Of a DNA stretch of 64,000 bases, positions 11,588 through 22,392 are shown piece after piece. The stretch is taken from assembly GCA_002104935.1 (NCBI GenBank), contig MCGT01000005.1, forward strand, positions 124,001 through 188,000, written 5' to 3'. Positions within the stretch are counted from its first letter, which is position 1. Every line of letters starts with the position of its first letter. The translations under genes and the position numbers were made by a program. Below the pieces are notes generated by a model. That model did not search any database. It was not told the origin of the DNA and saw only the letters and a program-made list of their open reading frames with translations. This stretch comes from Hesseltinella vesiculosa (lineage: Eukaryota; Mucoromycota; Mucoromycetes; Mucorales; Cunninghamellaceae).

Positions 11588-13537
11588 CTATTGCTTTAGA
11601 CGATATTCAAAAGAAAACCCAGGTGGATCCAAAGGAACAAGGGATGCAAGTGAGGGAGCCTTGATGATAAAAAGGCGAGAGCGCCAAAGGTTGGAGACAC
11701 GTCGGTGCATGGATTTGACGGCGATGTCGCGAGGCGAAGCTTCCAACTGGTCATGTTTCTTCGTCTGCTTGGCACCACTCAGTCGGTCGGACAGGTAATC
11801 GATCAGCCAAGAAAATTCCGCATCGGTAAAGGCGGCCATCTGTCCATTTACTTCTGCCGTTGTTTCTTTGATCTTCCAGCCGCGATGGCTGCCGTCTTTG
11901 GTCAGGGCAAACAGGTACCGAGGCACGGTTAGGCCGCCCAAGTAATCGACTTTGCAGCCGTCGATTTTCAGGCGAGTCAGATGCGGAAGGGCGTCCAAGG
12001 AAAGGCAACAGGCTCTTGGGATGGAGACGTTTTTGAGGATCGGTAGGAAGCTTGCGTCGGCCAACACGCTGATGGTGCGTTGGTTTTCTGTCGTAAGCTG
12101 GTGCTTGGCAAGATCCAGCCAATAGGAGACGGGGGCGGGGTCCAAGTCGTCTTGGGAGAAGACGACCTTGCTCAAGGTTAAGACGCGAAGGTGGGGGCAC
12201 CATTTTGGCAAGTGGTCGGTAAAGAAGCCATAGGGGTTGCACAGAAAGACGTTGTGCAGACGCAGCTCTTGCAGGGGATGGTCTTGAATGCAAGCCATTT
12301 GAGGAGCTTGGGTACTCCCAAAGATGGAATTGAAGATCGATCGATGGATCCAGTAGCAGAGATTACTGATGCTGAGGGTTTCAATTCGAGGGTATAGAAA
12401 AAGGATGTATTCCAGTGACAGGTTGAGATGTTGGCAGACTTGGGTGGTGAGATCCAGCTCGCGCAAGGCGTAGACCTGCTGCAGGAAAGGGTGGCGGCGG
12501 AGGGAGGGCTGGTGCTCGCTGAGAAGGAAAAACGGCTGGTCACGTAAGCTGATGTTGGAAGCTGTGTGCAGGAGGCGTGACAGGCTGTGGAGCTGCATCC
12601 CTTCGATGTGCGCCTCCTTGAGGTGGCGGAAGCCGGGGTTGCCGAGGTAAGTCGTGAATTTCACATACACCGGCCAGGTTTTTCCCGTGTACCAAAAGTC
12701 ATTGTCGACAGGCTGCCAGTAGTCTGCATTTCGGATCCAGCTGTGGGAACGAACATAGTGAAGCGACTCTAGGTTGGGGGTTTTGAAGCACAAGTGGAGT
12801 AAGATGAGGAAGGGCAGAGAAGGGCTGCTGGCGTCTGGGAAGTCATTGGGACAGACCGTCAATCGGAGGTGTTTGAGTGATCGAAAAGGCTGCGACACAT
12901 TGTCTTCGTGGTGATCGATGGATCTTTGGGGAGAGGACATAAGACAAAGGAGGTAGTCAGCCAGCTGATGATCAAGGTGTTTGCCGCAGTGGGTGGGGTT
13001 GGAGATCAGGACGCTCAAGGAGCTCAGTCCAGGGCAGTGTTGCTGAATGGTGTCGATCAGGTCAATATCCATGTTGAATGTTTTTGAGCTCATCTTGGCA
13101 TGGCCGATTTGCTTGCATATGTCTAATGTATCGAGGAACGGTAGGTATGGAAGAAGGTCGTTCACAAGCGTGCAGTTGGTATTAGAGATGCGAGCATAAA
13201 GAGGTAATGGGACGGCGTCGAGGCCATGCAGCGAGAAGAGGGTGGTGGTTAAAGTCAGTGAGCGAGGGCAGGCTTGGACAATACGTATGATACTATCCCG
13301 GGTCATGTACTTGATGTTGAGCAGATGGATGGAGCGAACAAAAGGACCCACGATGTCCAGTCGCCGTTCAAAGTCGCCAGACCATTTGTCAGCGTCGATG
13401 GTGAGGGAAGCAAAAAGGAACGGCTTGAGTTGGGCCGACCATGCCTTTTGGGCCAACCGAAGATGCTTCCGTGTGTTTGTCGTTGCTGCTATAAAGATAA
13501 GATCAAGGATTTCGACAGGGAGAGCAGTGATTGGCAT
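11588..13537 (-). CDS. F-box/leucine-rich-repeat-like protein, single exon
   Basis: Uninterrupted frame of 649 codons. The first 45 residues fit an F-box (ITALPVEILDLIFIAA, then RLAQKAWSAQLKPFLFASL), the segment that binds Skp1 in SCF ubiquitin ligases. The rest is rich in leucine and histidine with repeated patterns such as LRELDLT, LQELRLHNV, LRVLTLSKV and LTRLKIDGC, which look like degenerate leucine-rich repeats that would recognise a substrate. Such proteins are numerous in Mucoromycota and their substrates are usually unknown; none is suggested here. The lack of introns is unusual next to the heavily split neighbours. The start is the first methionine, directly before the F-box. Confidence 0.75.
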   Translation of the reverse strand: MPITALPVEILDLIFIAATTNTRKHLRLAQKAWSAQLKPFLFASLTIDADKWSGDFERRLDIVGPFVRSIHLLNIKYMTRDSIIRIVQACPRSLTLTTTLFSLHGLDAVPLPLYARISNTNCTLVNDLLPYLPFLDTLDICKQIGHAKMSSKTFNMDIDLIDTIQQHCPGLSSLSVLISNPTHCGKHLDHQLADYLLCLMSSPQRSIDHHEDNVSQPFRSLKHLRLTVCPNDFPDASSPSLPFLILLHLCFKTPNLESLHYVRSHSWIRNADYWQPVDNDFWYTGKTWPVYVKFTTYLGNPGFRHLKEAHIEGMQLHSLSRLLHTASNISLRDQPFFLLSEHQPSLRRHPFLQQVYALRELDLTTQVCQHLNLSLEYILFLYPRIETLSISNLCYWIHRSIFNSIFGSTQAPQMACIQDHPLQELRLHNVFLCNPYGFFTDHLPKWCPHLRVLTLSKVVFSQDDLDPAPVSYWLDLAKHQLTTENQRTISVLADASFLPILKNVSIPRACCLSLDALPHLTRLKIDGCKVDYLGGLTVPRYLFALTKDGSHRGWKIKETTAEVNGQMAAFTDAEFSWLIDYLSDRLSGAKQTKKHDQLEASPRDIAVKSMHRRVSNLWRSRLFIIKAPSLASLVPLDPPGFSFEYRLKQ

Positions 13538-14066
13538 TCTACATTAGTTTTTCAGAGAAAAAAAGAAAGGGGGGCAAGCAAAACAAAGACGTTGGTGCCT
13601 TTTGCGGCGATCGAATTTCCGCGTGGCCTTGTAGGCAGGCGTGCCAGAGGGTGTGCTCCATCGAGGCTTGGATTGAAGTTGCCGGACGCAAACTACAAGC
13701 GCCTTTTGTTGACAAGCTAACCGTCAAATGCAAACGCCTCCTGTTGATATGGGGATGGACTAAGAACGTCTATGGATTGTCAAGGCAAGTTGGACCTATC
13801 AGAAGTGAACGCATGGTCCGGGAACATGATAGTACACGACTGGCGAGTTTTAAACGAGAGAACTTGTTTTTTTTAATCAATGGAAGATAAAAAAAGAGAA
13901 CAATAATAATAAACGATATCAGATTAACTAAGGAGAGGTTGGGGAGCATTGGTTCAAGGACCTGAACGAGTCACCATCGTTTTGTTGTTTGTTGGGTGTT
14001 TATGCAAAGGCAGGTACGGATCTACTGAACAATATCAATGATTGGAGATTCCTTTTTTTTTTTTTT
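13538..14066. other. Intergenic between F-box gene and septin
   Basis: Likely promoter of the F-box gene (right of 13537) and 3' region of the septin gene. No convincing coding stretch is seen. A T run at about 14052-14068 directly abuts the septin stop codon. Confidence 0.5.
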
Positions 14067-15750
14067 TTACCTGGCCGAAGCAGGTTGAGCGGAAGAGGGT
14101 GTGGACGAAGCAGGGCTGGTGGGGGTGTTGGTGGCAGGCGAGCTCATGGGAGTGGCACCGGTGGAAGGTTGCGAGGAACCCTTGATGGCCAGCAATTGCT
14201 TAGCACGGAAGGCTTCGTAATGGATCATAGCAGTGGTTTCGATCAAGTCTTGCAAGTGTGTTCGGGTCAAAAAGTTGCGCAAATGAACAAACTCACAGTG
14301 ATTTTCGTCTTCCACTAAAAAAAAAGACAAATTGATATGGGTGAGTGATCCGAGGAAGATGGATAAATAAAAGGGTTTACCGCTGATGACACCCCAGCGA
14401 GTCTTACGACCACGGACAGCCTTGCCATCGATGACCACATTGCGTTCAGAGCCAACAACAGCAAAAGGAATCAACTCCTGCAAGTCAGAAAAAAAAACCG
14501 TTGTCAATGCTGCAAGTCATGGGGTTGAGTGAACGTACACGAATGCTTTCGTTGAGAGCTTGTTCCTGTTCGTCGTCTTCTTCGCTGGCGTAGGGGTACA
14601 TGTTGATGTTGTGATATTCCAATTCAGCCTTAATCTATCCATAGGGGAAAAAAAGGAGATAGACGGTCAGCAAGGAACGAGGAGGAGCAAGGGCGTACTC
14701 TTTGGCGGAAAGCTTCACGTTCATCCAAAGTCAACGAGTCGGATTTAGCAATCACAGGCACGACATTCACCACTTCAGACAGCTTTTGAAGGACAACGAT
14801 ATCAATGGGCTTGAGACTATCAAGAAAAAAGTGAGATTGGTCCAAGGAGAAGCTAGGGTTGTTTACGAGTGACCAGAAGGAGTCACGAAGAAAAGACAGC
14901 AGTGAATACGGGTGTCTTGGATGTAACGTTCACGTTGAGCAGTCAGTTCCTTGCGCAAGTATGCAGAGTGTTGGTCCTTGATGTATTTGATAATGGGTTC
15001 CCAACTAAAGTAAAAGATCACGATGATTCCCTTTTTTAGTACATTCATTGTTTTGGTTCTCCTCCCCTCCTTTTTCCACTCACCAATTTTCATTGTTGAC
15101 TTGGTCACCATAGCCAGGAGTGTCGACAATGTTCAGACGAAGACGGACGCCGTTTTCTTCAATCACTATTGAAGAGAGAAAAGAAAATGAGTTTGGCTGG
15201 CGGAAGAAATTTTGGGTAACATTGTCGAGGTTAATTAAAAATCGGGGGGGGGGGGTGGGGTGGGGTGCGCCTTACAGTGAGAGACAGCTTCAATTTCAGT
15301 GGTTTGACGAGCAGGTTCATCGGCATTCAAGCGACCCTTGCTTTCAATCAGATGAGATGCAAACAAAGTGTTCACCAAAGTAGACTTGCCAAGACCCGAT
15401 TGACCTAAAAGAATGATGTTTCTTTGTTATTTATCCCCATGACAAGATTGATCCATTCCGCTCTCCTATTTTACTGCTTCATGTCACAGAAAAAAAACGA
15501 GACAACCCCTCTTCCCCCAAAATATATTTATAAACACTTACCAACCACCATGACGTTGAATTGAAATCCACGCTTTAAGGATTTCTTTTCGATTTGTTGT
15601 GTGATTGTATCGAAACCAACATAAGAGTTCAAAGGTGTCTTTACGGACATGATAAAATAAAAAGGTGAGTTGTTTGGGCATTGTTATAAAACAGGTCATA
15701 GACAGGTAAAGAAAACATCTAGTAGTATCATTTACCTGTGCAGATTCCAT
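14067..15750 (-). CDS. CDC10: Septin, Cdc10 class
   Basis: GTP-binding septin that assembles with Cdc3, Cdc11 and Cdc12 into filaments at septa, branch points and other membrane sites. Exons join to give YVGFDTITQQIEKK, the phosphate loop GQSGLGKS, DTPGYG (G3), AKSD (G4), and the septin-specific WEPIIKYIKDQHS and YLRKELTAQRERYIQDTR. The protein ends in a Ser/Pro/Thr-rich tail (SSTPSSAQPASAR) without a coiled coil, which marks the Cdc10 class. At least seven introns are present. Two starts are possible: a methionine at 15650 (MSVKTPLN), or a short first exon with ATG at 15750 (MESAQ) spliced to the TPLNSYVGF codons. The span given uses the upstream one. The intron near 15244-15275 holds an unusual G run on the plus strand. 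Confidence 0.93.
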
Positions 15751-16070
15751 GGCCAATGCTATAAAGGAAAATGAAGTGTGATGATGAAAAAGAGTGAGAG
15801 AAGAAAAATGAAGGGTCTGTTCCTTTTTTTGAGATCAAATTTGAGCGCGAAGACCTGCAGCCAATCACACTGCGGTGGTCATGTCGGCGATTGATTCTGT
15901 GTTACACTTTCCTTCACTCGACTGGGCTTTCCTTTTTTTCTCTTCTCCCTTTGCAAACGATCAATCACTCCATTGGCAAAGGAAAAGAAAGAAAAAAGGA
16001 CCTTCATCCCACGATCCTATTCCCCCCCCCTTTTTTTTTTTTTCTATATATACTTTTCTTTTTTTTTCGT
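15751..16070. promoter_or_regulatory. Divergent promoter, CDC10 / TBC Rab-GAP
   Basis: About 320 bases separate the two divergent starts. It contains a CCAAT pentamer at about 15862 (AGCCAATCAC) and pyrimidine/T-rich tracts ending directly at the TBC start codon. Whether regulation is shared is inference. Confidence 0.5.
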
Positions 16071-17692
16071 ATGATGGATCCGCCTGATCAACAATCTTCC
16101 CACTCCTCCGCTGCAACGTCATCCTTGCAACCTCCCGCAAGTGACAGTCGATCAGATCATACTGCTACGCCATCCATCACCACCAGCCTGTCAACGCCTC
16201 CTTCCAACGACTACAAACTAAAGTACCAACAGCCCAATGTTGCTTTGGAATTGGACCAATGGTTTTCCATGGTGGACAGGTACGAATAGGAGAAACTGCC
16301 CTGGAGGGCTGTATCGGCCATTTTTTTCCCTTTCTCATCCTAGCGTCCTACTTTTTTTTACAGGTATGGTTTCTTTGACCAAGGCCTCTACACCGACGAT
16401 GATGAAAAGTAAGGGGGAGGGGACCACAGGAGAAGCTGCTGTACGAATGGCTCATATCCTCCATTTTTAATCCATAGGAAAAAGCAAAAGGAAGTAGAAC
16501 GAAGTGCAAAATGGGCCACGATGTCGAAGCCATTGATGGACAATGGTTTTCATGACTTTGAATTTACTCACAAGGTCAGGAGAACCAGGAGAGACGATTG
16601 GGATCAAGAGAGGGGGGAAATGAAAGAGGCGTAATTAATTCAACCTTCCTCCTTTGCACTTACAGTTCATCCGTCGTGTATACAAAGGCATACCAGATAT
16701 ATGGAGACGTGATGCCTGGTATTACATGTGCTCCAATCGATGGAAGGATGCAACCCACGACTTGGAATTGCAAGCCCAGTACGATACATTTAAAAACACA
16801 AACACGCCTAGCGAGCGGCAGATCGATCTGGATATTCCAAGAACCATGCACAACCACATTATGTTCCGACAGCGCTATGGCTCGGGGTAAGAAGAGAGAA
16901 GAAGAAGAAAAAAGAGAACCCTAAGAAGCTCATCTTCTTGCTTTTAAGACAATGCAACCTCTTTGATGTGCTACGGGCTCTTGCCAATTACGATGAGCAG
17001 GTGGGCTACTGTCAAGGCATGGCTAGTGTAGTAGCTATCTTATTGATGTTTTATGAAAACGATGTAATGAACCGAATAGGAAATTTAACGCTAGTACTGA
17101 TTTTCTTCATTTTTTTGCTCGACAGAAAGCCTTTATGCTCCTGGTCCACATGTTCCGTCGAGACGATCTCCATAACTTGTTTATCTCTGGTTTCCCTGCC
17201 TTGATCCGCGCCTTTTATATCCAAGAGCAATTACTGATCCGATACGCTGCAAAGCTGGCTCGGCACCTGGTAACCTCCGAGAAGTCGGCTTGCCTTTATT
17301 TATTTTCTCTACGCTAGGATCACCTTGGCATCTCTACGGATATGTTTGCTACACGCTGGTACATCACCTTGTTCACGGGTAATGTGGTGAATTATTCAAC
17401 CTTGCTGCGGATTTGGGACCTTTATTTTTTGCACGGCTTTGATGTGTTTTACGCCGCCTCTGTTGCTCTCTTGCTGGAAATAAAAGGTTGGTGCCCAAAA
17501 AAAAAAAATGAGCCACTTACGCCTCTGTTTTTCGTAGGACAACTGCTGGTAAGCGATATGGAACAAGCCATCACCCTCCTGGGCGGGACGATGGCTGTGA
17601 ATGAAGACCATTATATCTACTCGGTGAAGAAAATTTTCGAAAGATCTCAACGCTATCTCCCTCAGCTGAAGTCTCAACCCATCCCCCTATGA
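16071..17692 (+). CDS. TBC-domain Rab GTPase-activating protein
   Basis: Rab-GAPs of the TBC family stimulate GTP hydrolysis on Rab proteins in vesicle traffic. Eight exons join to about 385 codons. The first 60 residues are a Ser/Thr/Pro-rich leader; the TBC domain follows, with RRVYKGIPDIWRRDAW, the arginine-finger motif LDIPRT, and the glutamine-finger motif GYCQGMA, then FLHGFDVFYAASVALL near the end. Both catalytic fingers are present, so activity is expected. Introns start at 16280, at about 16409 and at further GT sites; each join restores the TBC reading frame. The start is the first of two tandem ATGs, right after a T run. The specific Rab partner cannot be read from the sequence. 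Confidence 0.88.
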
Positions 17693-17768
17693 TAATGTAT
17701 AATTCTCTGTCGATACCCCCTTGTTTCCCCTTACTTCTTCCATCACGATCACCTTGGATGGGTTGTAA

Positions 17769-17774
17769 AATAAA
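17769..17774 (+). terminator. Putative polyadenylation signal of the TBC gene
   Basis: AATAAA about 77 bases after the TBC stop and about 60 bases before the stop of the convergent PTEN gene, so the 3' ends of the two transcripts probably lie close together or overlap. Confidence 0.35.
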
Positions 17775-17831
17775 AAAAATGAGCTCATCACTCTCACTGT
17801 TTACTCGTGGGTATCCATCGCTTTGAAGTTT

Positions 17832-19142
17832 CTAGCGGATATAATGAAGAGTGACGCTGAAATCGGGTGCAAAGAGACTCCGATGCTTGTGGGCACCATC
17901 CAGCTCCTGCAAGCTGAGCACCATGCTTTCATCTAGAATGAAGGATGTGTTGACCCAAAACGAAAAAAGGACACTTGTCTATTGAGGAGAGAGAATCAGG
18001 TGGGTGATCGACCATTGCAAAAAGCACCGGCCCCTTACCGTCAGCAGGCTGGGAGCATGCAGGAATCGGATCCGCAGATCTTCTCGGCACAGCGGCATCT
18101 GCCCTAGATCCAGGATCAAATTATCACTCGATCTTGTCATTTTGAAACCTGGGTGGTTTTGATGGTACAGCACTTGGTTGGCGTGATCTTGGATCGTGAA
18201 TTCAAAGCCTGTTTGTCAAAAAAAAAAAAAAAAAAGAGGTTTGAAAAAAGCTGCTTCGTCTCCCTATTTCCACGCCAACCTCTATCTTTTCCTGGCTGAT
18301 ATGGTGTCGGGATAGGTGATAGAACAAGCTGGGTCAGCCGCACAGGGCGAGGATCAAGCGTATTCTCATGTTTCATCCATCGGTCAAAATAGTGAATATA
18401 ACGCAACTGGCTCGGCACCGTGACGCCCTTCAACATTAAAAATCAGCAACCTGGTTTCTGAGTGTTTTTTTTTACGAGTACTTTTCCGTCTGTCGTGCGC
18501 TGATCGCCAAATCGTTGAATAGCATCATCGGCAGTGGCGTCCAGACCGCAATAGAGCAGCAGGATAGCCACCATTAAGCCGGTGCGCCCTTTCCCAGCTT
18601 TGCAGTGCACCACCACCACATTGCTGTCATCTTGTTTCATCCATGCCGAGGCTTCACAACAAAATTTGAGCATGATGGCCATCGTCGGCACCTGGTGGTC
18701 GTCAAAGGCATAATCGGTCTGAGTCGCCAGTTTCGCTCCATCGTAGCCTTTTTCTGACCGCCTAGGAAGAGAACAGGGGTGAGCGGCTGCGGGTGGTGAT
18801 GAATGACTGACAGGTTGAAGATCTTGTAATGATCAGCATGCTGCTTGTCCAAAAAACTATATTTTCGCGAGTGAGTGACCCATCAGACAACAATGACAAA
18901 ATTACCTCTTGACATTATCCAGTTGATTACGGTACAGACCTTCCATTCCCTGGCCAGGGTAACTCATGGCAATGATCTGGTCGGTGATGTCTAAACGAAC
19001 AATGGCATGAAAAGAGAAAGAAAGAAAAATGAATGGCGTTTGTGCCAAATGCAAAGCACGTACAGCTTAGGTCTAATTCCATGTTTCCAAATGTCATCCG
19101 TTTACGGTTTTCTGAAACGAGTCTTTGGATCGGTTTGAACAT
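17832..19142 (-). CDS. PTEN: PTEN-type phosphoinositide 3-phosphatase
   Basis: Removes the 3-phosphate from PtdIns(3,4,5)P3, opposing PI3-kinase signalling. Exons on the minus strand join to a PTEN-like chain: an amino-terminal basic segment (LVSENRKRM), IIAMSYPGQGMEGLYRN, the phosphatase loop HCKAGKGRTG encoded at 18578-18607, GVTVPSQLRY, then a C2-like region (LRIRFLH, FSFWVNTSFI) ending at LHYIR with TAG. The loop carries both lysines typical of PtdIns(3,4,5)P3-directed PTEN. The protein stops just after the C2 domain and lacks the long regulatory tail of animal PTEN. A-rich introns (18219-18235, 18464-18475) separate the exons. A related dual-specificity phosphatase is unlikely because of the loop and the C2 order. 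Confidence 0.9.
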
Positions 19143-19259
19143 GACACGCAGCTGAATGGAAAAAAAAGAAAGAAAGAAAAAAAGGCGACACGTGCCTTCG
19201 GAGGCGGCAAAGCGGAGAGGCGCGGAAGAAGGGCGCTCATTTTTTATTCGCTCGGGAGC

Positions 19260-20196
19260 TCATTGTTTTCCCAAGTTGTTGGCGCGCACAAACTGTTCCC
19301 AGTTCTGCAGTTCGGGGAAATCCTCCTTGAGTTTGGGAATGTCACCCAAGCACTCATGGGTGCTGATGAAACCAACCATTTGCTGGACAGCATCATAGGT
19401 CAGCGGGAAGTCTAAAAAAAGCAAAAGCGCCAATGGTCAGCCCCTGCAAACAAAGCAAATTGGATGTCTCGTTACCAGAGTAAGTGTAGGTAGCACCGTT
19501 GACATTGCCAAGAATGGCCGCCATGTCCTTGCAAGACAAGTCATCCCCGGCCAATTCGACGGTCTGGCCCAGAAATTTGCCACGTTTCTCGATGATCTCG
19601 GCAACAACATAGCCAATGTCTTCCACAGCGATAAACTGAGTCTTGAGATCAGGCGGCAACATGCCCACCAAGGCTGTTCCTTGGATTGGGAAAATGCCTG
19701 TGGGCAAGAAGTTGTCCATGAAGTTGGGAGGCCGAACGACCGTAAAAGGGACTCCGCTCTCGGCGAGATGCGTCTCGATCTTGATCTTGGCTCCCCACAC
19801 CGTTGTCACCGCTGCTTGATCAGCAATGGACACGGAGGAAAACACGACATGGGACACGCCAGCCTCCTTGGCTGCATCGATCACTGTCTTTCCCATGACG
19901 ACTTCATCCTGGAAAAGAAAATTGGATCAGGTCCTCGCCATCCATTCTGCACCGTTCCTCATTACGTCCACGTTGAAAGGCGTGACAAAATACACACTGT
20001 CGACCCCTTCAAAAGCCTTTTTCAACGACGCTACGTCCTTCATATCACCAGCGACCATCTCAACCTTGTCGGCCCAAGCGCTGGACGCGGGGTCACGGAC
20101 AACGCCGCGCACTTTGATGCCTTTCTTCAATAACTTGGAGGCTGCTGCCCCGGCTTGCTTTCCATTAATACCAACGATGGCTACGAGTTCAACCAT
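19260..20196 (-). CDS. NmrA-like NAD(P)-binding protein
   Basis: Short-chain-dehydrogenase-like fold of the NmrA/HSCARG group, which act as redox-sensing regulators or as NAD(P)H reductases. The start MVELVAIVGINGKQAGAAA holds a glycine-rich nucleotide loop close to the NmrA GxxGxxG pattern; VRGVVRDP and FEGVDSVYFVTPF follow. Exon 2 has HVVFSSVSIAD, VPFTVVRPPNFMDN and IAVEDIGYVVAEII; exon 3 ends at RANNLGKQ. Two introns are predicted, near 19923-19975 and 19413-19480. About 290 residues is usual for the family. The canonical active tyrosine of true SDR enzymes is not evident, so regulator and reductase roles stay open. No pathway is suggested by the neighbours. Confidence 0.82.
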
Positions 20197-20910
20197 GATA
20201 TTTGTTTGATAAGGAAAAAAAAGAATGAGAAAAGGGTGGGAGGCCAAAGTTCATTTATTGTTTTTGGGCACGGTGCGTCCAAAAAAAAAAAAAAAAAAAA
20301 AACCACACAGCCACAACCCGTTCATCGCAAGGGCTTGATCTTGATCCCTTCCATTTTGGCCAAAGGTCAGATGACATGATGATGCTTGTGTTCTTTTCTG
20401 AAAAAAAAAAAAAAGAGAGAGAGAGAGAGAGAGGCCTGCATGGCCATTTTTCCTCAAGCCATTTTTTAGCAGCAGATTCATAACGTCATGTAGCTCAAAT
20501 TTACGAAATAAACCACCGAGGCAATGCCCTTGTCCCGCCCAGCATTTAGGCTTCGCCTTTTGTTTGAAGATGCCCTTCGTTTCTTGTCCTTGGCAACACG
20601 AGCCTGGCCGCCTGCTCATAGCTAACGTGTAAGTGACTGATACAATACTCTCCTATTTTTAGCGCTATCCTCAAGAAAGCAAAACGATCGATTGGTCGCC
20701 GGATATCACTTGAACGCTCAAGCACACTCAAGCCTACAAGTTGCTTCTTCTGACGATCATCCACAGCCGTGAGGGGCCAAGCTGACGGGGTGGGAAATCC
20801 TCCCTTGACCAACATTGGTCCCCCACTTCAGGCCCCTTTTTTTCATTTTTTTTTTGTTTTTTTTTTTTTTTTTTGCTGTGAACGACAACTCCTTTTGCCT
20901 CAGTGAAACG
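20197..20910. promoter_or_regulatory. Divergent intergenic region with long A/T and GA tracts
   Basis: Lies between the NmrA-like gene and the divergent PKR1-like gene. It contains an A run at 20281-20302, an A run followed by (GA)n at about 20402-20432, and T runs at 20838-20874. No coding exon is recognised. It probably serves both promoters. Confidence 0.45.
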
Positions 20911-21288
20911 ATGGATCCTCAACTTGGTGCCGATCAGGATCTCGCGACTGATATTATGAACTCGATCATGACCCCAGGCTATACAGCGAAAGGAGTCATC
21001 AAGGTTATGTTTTATGCTTTTTACGCCTTGTTTGCCACGCTGTTCTTGATGATGATCATCACGCACGGCAATCCCCATGTCATCACCCTGTTTGTTTTGT
21101 CCATTTGTCTCTATCTAGCCATCCGATGGTAAGTAGAAAAAAAATACCCAAGGACAAGTCGAAGCGCGTGGATTGATGCTTTTTTTCACCCCAGGTTTGT
21201 GGCCGAGCTGGACCGATTAAAATCCCAGAACACAACTGCCGACGCTAAGCCTACGGAGGACGATTCAGGGAAAACCAAACAAGCCTGA
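20911..21288 (+). CDS. PKR1: Small two-TM protein, Pkr1-like V-ATPase assembly factor
   Basis: Two exons (20911-21128 and 21195-21288) join across a GTAAGT...CCCAG intron into 103 residues. The sequence has a short acidic lead, NSIMTPGYTAKGVIK, then two adjacent hydrophobic spans (VMFYAFYALFATLFLMMII and VITLFVLSICLYLAI) and FVAELDRLKS, ending in a polar tail. In Pkr1 proteins a TPG motif precedes two membrane spans, and the protein sits in the endoplasmic reticulum, where it helps assemble the V-ATPase membrane sector. Length, motif and topology agree, but small membrane proteins are easily confused, so the name is tentative. Confidence 0.6.
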
Positions 21289-22392
21289 CGTTTTGCACGT
21301 AAAGGTATCTATTTAGAGATGCGTAAAGAGCAAGGGAAAATAAACATCGATCACATCAGGAGGCGATGGTACTGACGCCTTTGCATTTTTATTTCTGGTG
21401 CCTCCCTAGGTCGCGTTCGACGCATTTCTACAAGTAGAAATGGTATGGAGAAAGCTCGTGGGGGTCATGGGTTGATTCAATTACAAGTGAAGCATTAGCA
21501 TAGATGGCTTTTTTTTTTTTTTTTTTACTCGGATCTCCCCCTTTTTTTATTGCTTTACCAATGCACTCATATCAAAAATAAGCAATTAAACCTGCATCAG
21601 ACCAAGAGTGAAGACAGCCACACCTCTCCCTTGCCCTTTCGGTCTTCACCTTTACATTTGGTTTATACTGCTTCATCTTACGTTCATTTCCGATCGGGTG
21701 CTGCTGAGATGAAACAACTAAATCGAAAAAAACCATGGACCCCAATTGACGGGAAGGAGGAAAGGAGGTGGAGTAGAAAAGGAAGAAAAAAAGGGGCAAG
21801 TGAAAATTGGAGGGAGAAAAAAAAAATGGCATGCCTATGATTTTTGTAATTGGCTTTTGCTGCTAGTTAAACAAAAAACAGACATGGGGCTTTTCTTGAC
21901 GCACCATTTTTACTTCTCGCAGACACAAGGAGAAAAGTCATGGCTATTAGAAACTGCGACTGCCCCCCTTCTTTCCAAGCACTGCCAGAATCGTCCAATC
22001 CCGGATTTGCTGTAAAAAACACGTTATAATCGAGATGCACAGAAATCAACCTGGTGTGCCCACTTATCATTGCCATTGACAATCTTTCCCTTCTTGTACA
22101 CTTCCTCCCTATTTACCTCCACCGGTCTATTGGCGCTAAGACCAAACGCATCAACCATCTTTTGAAGGAGTCCCGCACTTTTGATATCAATGTTTCCATG
22201 CACGTGCATTATTGTTGTCAGCTGGACTCCCTGAAAGAAAGAGAAAAAACCAGCTTTTTTTTCCCAGCTATGAGTGATCAGCCCCCCCCCTTCGCTGCGT
22301 CTCCTTCCTCGTTGTCAATAAAATATAAATAAGAAGCCAAGTTTTTGGACCCTCGGCTTGACTTTTCTTTTCAACCTAAACCTTTTTACACC
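21289..22392. other. Intergenic, mostly low complexity
   Basis: Holds a T run at 21508-21526, purine-rich tracts at 21740-21830 and a C run at about 22280-22289. Apart from one exon-like stretch on the minus strand (listed separately) I see no gene. The right end should include the promoter of the zinc-finger gene. Confidence 0.45.
22067..22231 (-). other. Exon-like stretch of unknown identity
   Basis: A minus-strand open stretch of about 55 codons, preceded by a pyrimidine-rich TTTCAG acceptor and followed by GTTGAT. It reads GVQLTTIMHVHGNIDIKSAG, then LLQKMVDAFGLSANRPVEV and REEVYKKGKIVNGND. The composition looks coding rather than random, but no partner exons were found on either side and no family is recognised. 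It may be an isolated relic. Confidence 0.2.

Noticed and set aside
13274..13890. Plus-strand frames over the start of the F-box gene
   Set aside because: They overlap the conserved F-box on the opposite strand and have no recognisable domain.
22345..22392. Earlier start of the zinc-finger protein
   Set aside because: The frame begins with TTG; the first ATG with good context is at 22393.
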